From the NCBI GenBank assembly GCA_035535315.1, contig DATLQD010000011.1, positions 1 to 14,457 on the forward strand: a stretch of 14,457 nt of DNA, written 5' to 3'. A program made the translations under genes and the position numbers. The stretch comes from DASQGA01 sp035535315 (lineage in GTDB: Bacteria; Actinomycetota; Thermoleophilia; Gaiellales; Gaiellaceae). Positions 1-6,417 of the stretch are shown piece by piece; the first letter of the stretch is position 1, and each line of letters starts with the position of its first letter. The notes under the pieces were generated by a model. That model was not told where the DNA came from and ran no database searches. It saw nothing but the letters and a program-made list of their open reading frames with translations.

Positions 1-360
1 CGCCAGGCGAAGCGCCTCGGCGAGCAGGGCATCTCCCGCGAGGATCGCCACGTCCTCGCCGAAGCGGACGTGGGAACTGGGCTGCCCTCGCCTCAGATCG
101 TCGTCGTCGAGCGCGGGCAGGTCGTCGTGGACCAGGCTGAACGTGTGCACGAGCTCGAGGGAGCACGCGGCCGGAAGCACCTCGTCCGGGTCCCGACCGA
201 GCGCCTCGCCCACCGCCAGGCAGAGCACCGGCCGGATGCGCTTGCCACCACCGAGGAGCGAGTAGCGGAGGGCATCTTCGAGCTGGCCGAGCTCAGCGGT
301 GAACGGAAGCTCGCCAAGGAAGCGCTCGACCCGCCCGCGAAGCTCCTCAGGGGAGAGCAT
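1..360 (-). CDS. ispA: Polyprenyl (farnesyl/geranylgeranyl) diphosphate synthase, N-terminal part (3' end outside window)
   Basis: The first 120 codons of a trans-prenyltransferase are present; the frame is still open at base 1. This enzyme family joins isopentenyl diphosphate units onto an allylic diphosphate in the cytosol to make C15 or C20 precursors. Visible family features are GGGKRIRP near residues 47-54, and the first aspartate-rich motif HDDLPALDDDDLRRG near residues 88-102, which binds Mg-diphosphate. The spacing inside that motif is of the bacterial IspA type. The chosen start is the ATG at 360-358. It lies inside the preceding XseB-like gene (14-nt overlap), which suggests translational coupling. 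The neighbour order nusB, xseB-like, ispA matches the common bacterial arrangement. Chain length (FPP or GGPP) cannot be decided because the residues after the motif are only partly present. Confidence 0.9.
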   Translation of the reverse strand, partial: MLSPEELRGRVERFLGELPFTAELGQLEDALRYSLLGGGKRIRPVLCLAVGEALGRDPDEVLPAACSLELVHTFSLVHDDLPALDDDDLRRGQPSSHVRFGEDVAILAGDALLAEALRLA

Positions 361-544
361 CTGGTCCTTCCCGCTTCGCCCGGTCGATCTCGGACTGGAC
401 CTGTTTCGCCAGCTCGGCCATGTCGGCGAGCCTCTCGACCGCGACCCCAGGGTCCTCCGTCCCTTCGAGCTCGGCCAGGGTCGCCTCCAAGCGGGCGAGC
501 AGCTCCTGCAGATGGACGACGGACTCGGGCTCGCTCACGCGCAC
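347..544 (-). CDS. Small helical protein, putative exodeoxyribonuclease VII small subunit (XseB-like)
   Basis: This 65-residue acidic protein is predicted to form two helices. Residues about 12-28 (LQELLARLEATLAELEG) and 34-58 resemble the coiled-coil hairpin of XseB, whose usual pattern is a first helix, a short loop with a small or acidic stretch, and a second helix ending in a charged tail. XseB is the small subunit of exonuclease VII, which degrades single-stranded DNA together with XseA. Its position between nusB and ispA is the classical xseB site, but no xseA is present in the window and the similarity is by pattern only. The start is GTG 544; a second GTG at 538 is also possible, and an in-frame stop at 583-581 rules out a longer protein. 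The end overlaps ispA by 14 nt. The gene is well supported; the function is moderate to weak. Confidence 0.6.
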   Translation of the reverse strand: MRVSEPESVVHLQELLARLEATLAELEGTEDPGVAVERLADMAELAKQVQSEIDRAKREGPDALP

Positions 545-590
545 CGCTCGCCGGCGAACGCGCGCAGCGTCGAGGTTGACTCACTCTGCC

Positions 591-965
591 TCACGCCGCC
601 TCCTTCGCAAGCTGTCCGAGAATCCCGTTGACAAGGCGGCCGGCATCAGCCGAGGAGTACCGCTTGGCGAGGTGCACCGCCTCGTCGATCACGACCTCCC
701 TGGGCGGATCCCCACGATCGAGCTCGGTGAGTGCAATCCGGAGGATGTTCCGCTCGAGCGCGCCCAGCCGGTCCGCAGGCCAGCCGATCGACGCCTCGGA
801 GATGCGGCCGTCGAGCGTGCGTGCATGCGAGCTCGTCGCTTCGGCAAGGTCTCTCGCGAACGGATCGACTTCACCCTCGAAGAGCGAAGCGAGCGGCTGC
901 CCGGTCAGGTCCCACTGGTAGAGGAGGAAGAGCGCGGTCCGGCGTGCTTCGCGGCGGCCGCTCAT
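591..965 (-). CDS. nusB: Transcription antitermination factor NusB
   Basis: This is a 124-residue all-helical RNA-binding protein of the NusB family. NusB pairs with S10 (NusE) on boxA RNA to keep RNA polymerase elongating through rRNA operons. Diagnostic features are the N-terminal RREARRTALFLLYQWDL (residues 4-20), the central LGALERNILRIALTEL (67-82), and the C-terminal VVIDEAVHLAKRYSSADAGR followed by LVNGIL (91-116), a very typical NusB ending. The start ATG 965 overlaps the accC stop in an ATGA arrangement, so translation is probably coupled to accC. The open frame extends upstream to 1160, but that extension is arginine-rich shadow inside accC. Length fits the usual NusB size of about 130-150 at the short end. 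Confidence 0.95.
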   Translation of the reverse strand: MSGRREARRTALFLLYQWDLTGQPLASLFEGEVDPFARDLAEATSSHARTLDGRISEASIGWPADRLGALERNILRIALTELDRGDPPREVVIDEAVHLAKRYSSADAGRLVNGILGQLAKEAA

Positions 966-2323
966 GCCGGGATAGGACCGAGGGTGGAAAGAGAGGACGC
1001 CGCCTTCTGGATGAACGCGGTCGTGTAGTCCCCGCTGACGAAGTCGTCGTTTTGCACGATGTCCAGAGCCAGGTCGCGCGTCGTCGCCACACCTTCGAGC
1101 TCGAATTCTGACAGGGCTCGCCTCGCGCGGCCGAGCGCGGCCCGGCGATCCTCCGCCCACACGATTACCTTGGCGACCAGCGAGTCGTAGAAAGGTGGGA
1201 TCGCGTAGCCCTCGACCACGTGAGTGTCGACACGCACTCCAGGTCCGAGGGGCGGGCGGAAGCGCGTCACGCGCCCCGGTGAGGGCATGAAGTCACGGGC
1301 GGGGTCTTCGGCGTTGATCCGGAACTCGAGCGCGTGGCCGCGGAGCTTCGCCCGCCCGGTGGCCCGGAGCCCCTCGCCCGCAGAGATCCGGAGCTGCTCC
1401 CGTGCCAGATCCACACCGGTCAGGACCTCAGTGACCGGATGCTCAACCTGGAGCCTCGTGTTCATCTCGATGAAGAAGAAGCCGCGCTCGGTCAAGAGGA
1501 ATTCGAGCGTGCCCGCGCCGCGATAGCGAAGGGTCTCGCACGCGCGGCGGGCAGCGTCTTCCATGGCCTCACGAACGTCGGGAGAGACGGCCGGCGAGGG
1601 TGCCTCCTCGATGAGCTTCTGATGGCGCCGCTGGATCGAGCAGTCGCGCTCCCCCAGCGTCAGGACTGCACCTTCGCCGTCCCCGAGTACCTGGATCTCG
1701 ACGTGGCGCGCATCGACGAGAGCCCGCTCCACGTAGAGACCGCCCTCGCCGAAGTTCGTCTCCGCCTCCGCCGAGGCCGTCCGGAAGGCGCTCTCGAGGT
1801 TCTCGGCCGAAGCAACGAGGCGCATCCCTTTGCCGCCGCCTCCGGCGGAAGCCTTCAGGAGCAGGGGGAAGCCGAGATCGCCGGCGAGGGCCTTGGCCTC
1901 AGCGAGCGTGGCCTCGCCGTCGGAACCGGGGACGAGCGGCAGCCCGGCCGCACGCATCGCCTCCTTCGCCTGCACCTTGTCGCCCATCGTCTCGATCGTC
2001 TCGGGCCGTGGTCCGACGAAGACGAGTTCGTTGTCTTCGCACGAGCGGGCGAACTCGGCGTTCTCGGCCAGGAAGCCCCACCCGGGGTGGACGGCCTCGC
2101 AACCTGTCGTCGTCGCCGCGGCCACGAGCGAAGGGATGTTCAGATAGCTCAGCGGCGCAGGAGGTGGGCCAATCTGGACGGCCTGGTCGGCGAGCGAGAC
2201 GTGGAGGGAGTCGCGGTCGGCGGTCGAGTACACGGCGACCGACTCGACGCCGAGCTCCCGGCAGGCACGGACGATCCGAACCGCACCCTCGCCGCGGTTT
2301 GCGATCAGGACTCGCCGGAACAC
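962..2323 (-). CDS. accC: Biotin carboxylase subunit of acetyl/acyl-CoA carboxylase
   Basis: This is a 453-residue ATP-grasp enzyme that carboxylates the biotin on BCCP using ATP and bicarbonate, the first half-reaction of malonyl-CoA synthesis. The N-terminal biotin carboxylase domain begins with RRVLIANRGEGAVRI. Expected residues are present: K116, K157 with the glycine-rich loop KASAGGGGKGMR (157-168), the HQK lysine K236, metal-binding E274 and E286, and the catalytic stretch FIEMNTRLQVEHPVTE (284-299) with N288, R290 and E294. The C-terminal domain includes RVDTHVVEGYAIPPFYDSLVAK. Length matches stand-alone AccC; there is no biotin domain, which is supplied by the gene just upstream. The start is GTG 2323 with a strong GGGGAGG at 2337-2331, 7 nt away. 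That site and the 130-nt leader suggest independent translation initiation. The stop overlaps nusB. Confidence 0.97.
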   Translation of the reverse strand: MFRRVLIANRGEGAVRIVRACRELGVESVAVYSTADRDSLHVSLADQAVQIGPPPAPLSYLNIPSLVAAATTTGCEAVHPGWGFLAENAEFARSCEDNELVFVGPRPETIETMGDKVQAKEAMRAAGLPLVPGSDGEATLAEAKALAGDLGFPLLLKASAGGGGKGMRLVASAENLESAFRTASAEAETNFGEGGLYVERALVDARHVEIQVLGDGEGAVLTLGERDCSIQRRHQKLIEEAPSPAVSPDVREAMEDAARRACETLRYRGAGTLEFLLTERGFFFIEMNTRLQVEHPVTEVLTGVDLAREQLRISAGEGLRATGRAKLRGHALEFRINAEDPARDFMPSPGRVTRFRPPLGPGVRVDTHVVEGYAIPPFYDSLVAKVIVWAEDRRAALGRARRALSEFELEGVATTRDLALDIVQNDDFVSGDYTTAFIQKAASSLSTLGPIPA

Positions 2324-2453
2324 CGCGTCGCCTCCCCGTGACGCGAGCGTGACGGTTCCAGCGCGATCACGGCGCCACCTGTGACGTTCGCCAAGCTAGG
2401 CTCAACGCGGGGGGAAGTAACTCGGGGGTCCCCCGGGGGAAAGGCAGAACCAT
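2324..2453 (-). other. Intergenic leader between the AccB fusion and accC, with GC-run inverted repeat
   Basis: This 130-nt spacer holds no gene. On the plus strand, positions 2424-2439 read five G, one T, five C, five G. On the transcript this gives a C5-G5 palindrome and a stem CGGGG/CCCCG with a three-base loop just after the upstream stop codon. A T-tract is missing, so it is not a standard intrinsic terminator. Further down, CGTGACG occurs twice, 4 nt apart, near the accC ribosome site. The hexamer TAGCTT, in the first half of the spacer, fits the loose actinobacterial -10 pattern TANNNT but has no good -35. The region could be an attenuator or a weak secondary promoter; neither is proven by the sequence. 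Confidence 0.35.
2331..2337 (-). promoter_or_regulatory. Strong Shine-Dalgarno of accC
   Basis: GGGGAGG lies 7 nt upstream of GTG 2323. It fixes that start and is the clearest ribosome binding site in the window, where most genes rely on overlap with the preceding gene. Confidence 0.75.
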
Positions 2454-4268
2454 CTAGAGCGCGTCGAGCGGCCGGCCGTTCAGCGGCTCCAGTTCGAAGA
2501 GGAGATCGCCGTACTGCACGGGGTGCTCGTTCTCGACGCAGATCCGTCGCACCCGACCGTCGTGGTCGGCTTTGACCTCGTTCATGAGCTTCATGGCCTC
2601 GAGGATGCAGAGCGTCTGGCCGACGGTTACCACGTCTCCCTCCTCGACGAACGGCGCCGAGCCCGGCGAGGCGGATCGGTAGAAGGTGCCGACCATCGGG
2701 GACTCGACTCGAAACACTTCGTTCGACGCCGGCGCTACGTCAGCCTCGCCGGCGGGCTCGGAGATCGCCATCGGGGCCGTTGAGGGGATCTCCGGCTCGG
2801 CGCCCTCCTCGCGTCTTCGCACCGTGACTCGCGTTTCCCCCTCCTCGACGGTCACCTCGCCGATCCCCGACTCCTGCACGACTCTGATCAGCTCTCGCAA
2901 CCGCTCCGTCCCGGGCCTGTCGAGACCGGCTCCCTCGGGAGCGTCCCGGCGTCCGCGGCTCCGGACCGCTCGGAGGAGGGGCTCGGCTTCCTCTCCGAAA
3001 AGCGCGAGGAGCAAAAGCTCCTCTTCGCTTGCAGCAAGCCCCTCCGCGTCCTCGCGCAGCTCGTCCAACCCGACCGGCACGCCGTCGTCGTCGTCCCGGG
3101 GGTCCGGCAGGAGCCCGAGCGCACGAACTACGACTGGATCGACCGGGGCCGGCGTTCTCCCGTAGCGACCCTCGATCAGGTCGCGGATCTCGTCCACCAC
3201 AATCTGCCAGCGCTGCGCCGAGAGAACATGGATGAGGGCCTGCGAGCCGAGCACCTGGCCGATCGGCGACGCGAGCGGAGGCCAGCCACACTCGTGCCTG
3301 ATCTCGGTCAGCTCGTTGAGCACTTCGTCGAGGCGGTCTGAGAACCCCTGTGCGCGCAGGTTTGCGTCGAGTTCGGCGACGAGGCCCGCAGGTAGTCCGT
3401 ACTCGGCCGCCCTCACTGCGACCCGGGGTGAGAGCGGCGGCACCGGATCGTCCCCGAGCGCCGAGTCGACGAGCTCGCAGGCACGCCAGAGGGCAGCAAC
3501 GTCGATGCCGGTGTCGAGACCGATGCCCGAGAGCGCTTGCGAGAGCGCCTCAGCAGACACACGGTGAATGGAGAGCGCGATCGGATAGATGGCGCAGGCA
3601 ATGACGTCCGCATCCGCCCGTGCGGCCTCGATCGACGCCGCGAGCGCCGCCCCTGCCGCTCCCTGGCAGTAGAGACCAACCGGCAGGCCGCTCGCCTCTC
3701 GCACCCGCTCGACGAGCTCGCGCGCGCGGCCCGGGTCGAGCGAGCCGGCCGGGTCGTGTACCAGCGCCCGCGAAGCGCCGAGCTCGTTCAGGTGATGAGC
3801 GCGCTCGAGGAGGACGGCGCTCGCGTCCGCCGGGCCCGGGCTGTGCACGAGCCCGATCGCGAGCTCTTTCCCGGCACCACGAATCGCCTCGGCAGCGTCC
3901 TCGAGGTTCTCGAGATCGTTCAGGGGGTCGTGAATCCGAAAGACATCGATGCCGCTTTCGGCAGCGCTGTGGACGAAGCGCCGAACGAGATCTCGCGAGA
4001 CGGGCCGCGAACCCACCAGGAAGCGCCCGCGAAGCGCGATTCCGAGCGGTGTCTGACAGCGGGCCTTCAGGGCTCGGATTCGCTCCCAGGGGCTCTCAAC
4101 CCCGCGGCGGACGGCCGTGTCGAAGCAGCCGCCACCGGACACTTCCAGGTATGCGAACCCCGCCCCGTCCAGGATGTCGGCGAGCTCGAGGAGGCGTGAG
4201 GTCTCGACGCGGCCTGCGAGAGGCTCCTGCGAGAGGAGGCGGATCGTCGTGTCGACGAGAGCTGGCAT
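2454..4268 (-). CDS. accB: Fusion of degenerate OadA/pyruvate-carboxylase-type carboxyltransferase barrel with AccB biotin carrier
   Basis: This is a 604-residue two-part protein. Residues about 5-270 align with the TIM-barrel carboxyltransferase of oxaloacetate decarboxylase alpha, transcarboxylase 5S and pyruvate carboxylase (DTTIR, FDTAVRR, PWERIRALK, LRGRFLVGSR, AAESGIDVFRIHDPLNDLENLE). Residues about 285-435 match the conserved domain that follows (DANLRAQGFSDRLDEV, ECGWPPLASPIGQVLGSQA). Residues 455-604 are a whole AccB: N-terminal ERLRELIRVVQESGIGEV, a proline/alanine linker, and a biotinyl domain with the thumb SPMVGTFYRSASPGSAPF and EAMKLMNEV (biotinyl K560). In the barrel the residues expected to bind metal are replaced: L11 for Asp, H171 for the carbamylated Lys, Y200 and Q202 for the two His. 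R10, Q14 and R80, at substrate-binding positions of the family, remain. The protein probably acts as BCCP for AccC; the barrel looks catalytically dead. ATG 4268 directly follows the efp stop (TAGATG), implying translational coupling. Confidence 0.9.
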   Translation of the reverse strand: MPALVDTTIRLLSQEPLAGRVETSRLLELADILDGAGFAYLEVSGGGCFDTAVRRGVESPWERIRALKARCQTPLGIALRGRFLVGSRPVSRDLVRRFVHSAAESGIDVFRIHDPLNDLENLEDAAEAIRGAGKELAIGLVHSPGPADASAVLLERAHHLNELGASRALVHDPAGSLDPGRARELVERVREASGLPVGLYCQGAAGAALAASIEAARADADVIACAIYPIALSIHRVSAEALSQALSGIGLDTGIDVAALWRACELVDSALGDDPVPPLSPRVAVRAAEYGLPAGLVAELDANLRAQGFSDRLDEVLNELTEIRHECGWPPLASPIGQVLGSQALIHVLSAQRWQIVVDEIRDLIEGRYGRTPAPVDPVVVRALGLLPDPRDDDDGVPVGLDELREDAEGLAASEEELLLLALFGEEAEPLLRAVRSRGRRDAPEGAGLDRPGTERLRELIRVVQESGIGEVTVEEGETRVTVRRREEGAEPEIPSTAPMAISEPAGEADVAPASNEVFRVESPMVGTFYRSASPGSAPFVEEGDVVTVGQTLCILEAMKLMNEVKADHDGRVRRICVENEHPVQYGDLLFELEPLNGRPLDAL

Positions 4269-4835
4269 CTAGGCGCGCGACATATAGCGGCGTTCGCGCG
4301 TGTCGACTTTGATCCGGTCCCCCTGGTTGACGAATAGGGGCACCTGGACGACCGCACCAGTCTCGAGCGTCGCGGCTTTCGTGACGTTGGAGACCGTGTC
4401 GCCCTTCACTCCGGGCTCGGTCTCGACGACGGCGAGCTCCACCGAGGCAGGGAGCTGGATTCCGGCCGGGCGCCCGTCGACCGTGAGGAGCATCACCGAG
4501 CTCGAGGGCTGGAGGAAGTCCAGCTCCTCCTTGACCTCGGTACGGGGCAGGTTAACCTGCTCGAAAGAGGACTCGTCCATGAACACGACCTCGTCGCCAG
4601 CGTCGTAGAGGTACTGGACGCTCTTCGTCTCCGTGTGGACCCGCGGCATCTTCTCGCCGGCGCGGAAGGTCTTGTCGACGACCGAGCCGGAGTGGAGGCT
4701 CTTCAGCTTCGTCCGCACGAACGCGCCACCCTTCCCGGGCTTCACGTGTTGGAACTCGACGATGCGCCAGACCTGCCCGTCGAGCTCGACGTGCATGCCG
4801 TTGCGAAACTGGTTGGTGGAGACAACCTCGGCCAC
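4269..4835 (-). CDS. efp: Translation elongation factor P
   Basis: This 188-residue protein is EF-P, which binds between the P and E sites of the ribosome and relieves stalling at consecutive prolines. The KOW-like N-terminal domain has STNQFRNGMHVELDGQVWRIVEFQHVKPGKG (quoted in part: STNQFRNGMHVELDG, HVKPGKGGAF) with loop lysine K35 in PGKGG. Two OB-type domains follow, with the typical VELAVVETEPGVKGDT region and C-terminal signature GDRIKVDTRERRYMSRA. The start is taken as GTG 4835 because MAEVVSTNQF fits the family N terminus and gives normal length. A longer frame from GTG 4910 would add 25 unrelated residues. There is no clear Shine-Dalgarno before 4835, and the leader can form competing stems. 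The stop is followed immediately by the ATG of the AccB fusion. Confidence 0.95.
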   Translation of the reverse strand: MAEVVSTNQFRNGMHVELDGQVWRIVEFQHVKPGKGGAFVRTKLKSLHSGSVVDKTFRAGEKMPRVHTETKSVQYLYDAGDEVVFMDESSFEQVNLPRTEVKEELDFLQPSSSVMLLTVDGRPAGIQLPASVELAVVETEPGVKGDTVSNVTKAATLETGAVVQVPLFVNQGDRIKVDTRERRYMSRA

Positions 4836-4927
4836 GGTTGGCCAGTCTAGATGGTGATCGACAAGTACCCCACCTCGGATGGCGGCCCGTCCTCGCGGGG
4901 CGCCAACCACCGACCAACCATCTAGAC
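4836..4927 (-). promoter_or_regulatory. Structured efp leader with two mutually exclusive stems
   Basis: On the transcript, GTCTAGATGGT (4927-4917) is perfectly complementary to ACCATCTAGAC (4855-4845), an 11-bp stem around a 61-nt spacer. The first arm contains the pepP stop codon. A second pair, GGTTGGC (4908-4902) and GCCAACC (4842-4836), is 7 bp, and its right arm abuts the efp GTG start. The arms interleave, so the two stems cannot both form without a pseudoknot. A GC-rich local hairpin (GCCC, loop, GGGC) lies in the spacer. This looks like a possible cis-acting switch for efp, but it is inferred from pairing only. Confidence 0.35.
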
Positions 4928-5983
4928 GAGCGTTGCGAGATCCTTGGTGACCGGGGTCAGGACCTCGGCGCCATCCTCCTCGACGATCATCAGGTCCTCG
5001 ATCCTGATGCCGCCCTTGCCGGCCAGGTAGACGCCGGGCTCGACCGTCACGACATTCCCCGCCGCGAGGACGTCCTCCGAGAAGTCGGAGAGGATCGGCA
5101 GCTCGTGCACCTCGAGCCCGACACCGTGGCCGAGCCCGTGGAGCACAGGAGCGACGCCGGCTGCCTCGATCTCCTGCCTTGCGATTGCGTCGATGGCCCG
5201 CGCATCTCCCCCGGCCCGCACCTTGGCGAGCGCGCTTGCCTGGGCGCTCCGACAGAGGTCGTACGCCTGCGCGAGCTCGTCCGGAAGCTCGCCGGTCGCG
5301 AAGGTCCGGGTGCAGTCGGAGCGATAGCCGTCGACGGTGGCGCCCGCGTCGACGATCACTGTCTCGTTCGGGCCAATCGGGCGCTCCCCGGGATGGTGAT
5401 GCGGCACCGCGGCATTGGGACCGCCGGCGACGATCGGGTCGAACGCGACGGCGTCCGCTCCCTCGTCGTGCAGCGTCTCAACGATCCACCAGGCCAGGTC
5501 TGCCTCCGTTCGTCCCACGAGGCTCTCCCCAGCCAAGCGCTGGTACATCGCGTCGTTCACGGCCGCGGAAGCCCGAATCGCGTCCAGCTCCTCTGCGCTC
5601 TTGACGGCGCGGATGCCCTTGAGCGCACCCTTCGTCGGCACGAGCTGAACGCCGCTTTCTCGGAGCGGCTCGTACTGGGCAACGGTGACATGATCGGCTT
5701 CGAACGCCACCCCACCCTGGGAAAGGTCCCCGAGCTTCCCGGCGATCCACGCAGTGACGTTGCGCTCGGCGTGCAACGACTCGACCCCGTCCACGTGCCG
5801 TGCCGCCTCGATGTATCGCCCGTCGGTTGCGAGGACAACGCCGTCGGCACTGACGAGGCAGGCTGCGTTCGAGCTCTCGAACCCCGTCAGCCAAAAGACG
5901 TTGACCGGATGCGTGACCAGGAAGCTCTCGGCACCGAGGCCGTCCAGCTCGGCCACCAGGCGGTCGATGCGGGCCTGACTCAC
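4922..5983 (-). CDS. pepP: Xaa-Pro aminopeptidase (M24 family metallopeptidase)
   Basis: This 353-residue cytosolic peptidase has the creatinase/aminopeptidase P layout. An N-terminal creatinase-like domain covers residues 1-125 (RIDRLVAELDGLGAESFLVT, NVFWLTGFESSNA). The C-terminal pita-bread catalytic domain covers 130-353. All five dinuclear metal ligands are visible: D212 and D223 in VDAGATVDGYRSDCTRTF, H286 in HGLGHGVGLEVHE, E315 in VTVEPGVYL and E329 in GIRIEDLMIV. It is expected to remove the N-terminal residue before proline. The start GTG 5983 overlaps the aroQ stop as GTGA and gives the usual family length. The frame is open further upstream to 6301, but that part is aroQ read out of frame. 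Location next to efp is common in bacteria. A prolidase-type substrate preference cannot be excluded. Confidence 0.93.
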   Translation of the reverse strand: MSQARIDRLVAELDGLGAESFLVTHPVNVFWLTGFESSNAACLVSADGVVLATDGRYIEAARHVDGVESLHAERNVTAWIAGKLGDLSQGGVAFEADHVTVAQYEPLRESGVQLVPTKGALKGIRAVKSAEELDAIRASAAVNDAMYQRLAGESLVGRTEADLAWWIVETLHDEGADAVAFDPIVAGGPNAAVPHHHPGERPIGPNETVIVDAGATVDGYRSDCTRTFATGELPDELAQAYDLCRSAQASALAKVRAGGDARAIDAIARQEIEAAGVAPVLHGLGHGVGLEVHELPILSDFSEDVLAAGNVVTVEPGVYLAGKGGIRIEDLMIVEEDGAEVLTPVTKDLATLV

Positions 5984-6408
5984 CGTGGAGCCGCCAGGAG
6001 CTCCAGCGCATCTTTGTAGCCCTCGGGACCCTTGCCGAGGATGCGAGAGGTGACGACGTCCTCGATCACAGACACCTTGCGCCAGTCTTCCCGCTCCGTG
6101 ATGTCCGAGAGGTGGACCTCGATCACAGGTACGTCGACGATCTCGAGCGCGTCGCGAATCGCGTAGCTGTAGTGCGTCCAGGCGCCCGGATTGACCACGA
6201 CGCCCCCGGCCCAGCGACGCACATCGTGGCACCACTCGACGTACTGGCCCTCGTGGTTGGTCTGGAGGCAACGGACCGTAAGGCCGACCTCTTTCGCCCA
6301 CCCGTAGATCCTCGTCTCGAGGTCTCCGAGGCCGATACCGCCGTAGAGGGTGGCATCGCGCTCGCCGAGCACGTCGAGATTGACCCCGTTCAAAACAGCA
6401 ACCTGCAC
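5980..6408 (-). CDS. aroQ: Type II 3-dehydroquinate dehydratase
   Basis: This 142-residue enzyme forms a dodecamer in characterised homologues and converts 3-dehydroquinate to 3-dehydroshikimate, step three of the shikimate pathway. Motifs in order are LNGVNLDVLGERDATLYG (residues 6-23) with R17 and catalytic Y22, QTNHEGQYVEWCHD (49-62) with E53, VVNPGAWTHYSYAIRDAL (71-88) with N73 and H79, and PVIEVHLSDITERED (94-108) with H99, followed by R110. These are all residues used by the type II family. The start GTG 6408 lies 9 nt after the aroB stop and gives a normal-length protein. The TGA overlaps the pepP GTG. It completes the shikimate block formed with the three genes upstream. Confidence 0.96.
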   Translation of the reverse strand: MQVAVLNGVNLDVLGERDATLYGGIGLGDLETRIYGWAKEVGLTVRCLQTNHEGQYVEWCHDVRRWAGGVVVNPGAWTHYSYAIRDALEIVDVPVIEVHLSDITEREDWRKVSVIEDVVTSRILGKGPEGYKDALELLAAPR

Positions 6409-6417
6409 GGGGCGAGT

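Noticed and set aside
966..1160. N-terminal extension of NusB into accC
   Set aside because: The added residues are arginine/glycine-rich shadow; ATG 965 gives the family N terminus and an ATGA overlap.
1334..2341. 335-codon plus-strand frame opposite accC
   Set aside because: Antisense shadow of accC.
2424..2439. Intrinsic terminator after the AccB fusion
   Set aside because: A stem is possible, but there is no T-tract, and the downstream genes belong to the same functional set.
4836..4910. 25-residue N-terminal extension of EF-P
   Set aside because: It does not match the family and would cover the structured leader; GTG 4835 gives the canonical N terminus.
4838..6019. 393-codon plus-strand frame opposite pepP
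   Set aside because: Antisense shadow with no family signature; pepP metal ligands are intact on the other strand.
5984..6301. N-terminal extension of the M24 peptidase into aroQ
   Set aside because: GTG 5983 gives the normal start and length; the extension is out-of-frame aroQ.
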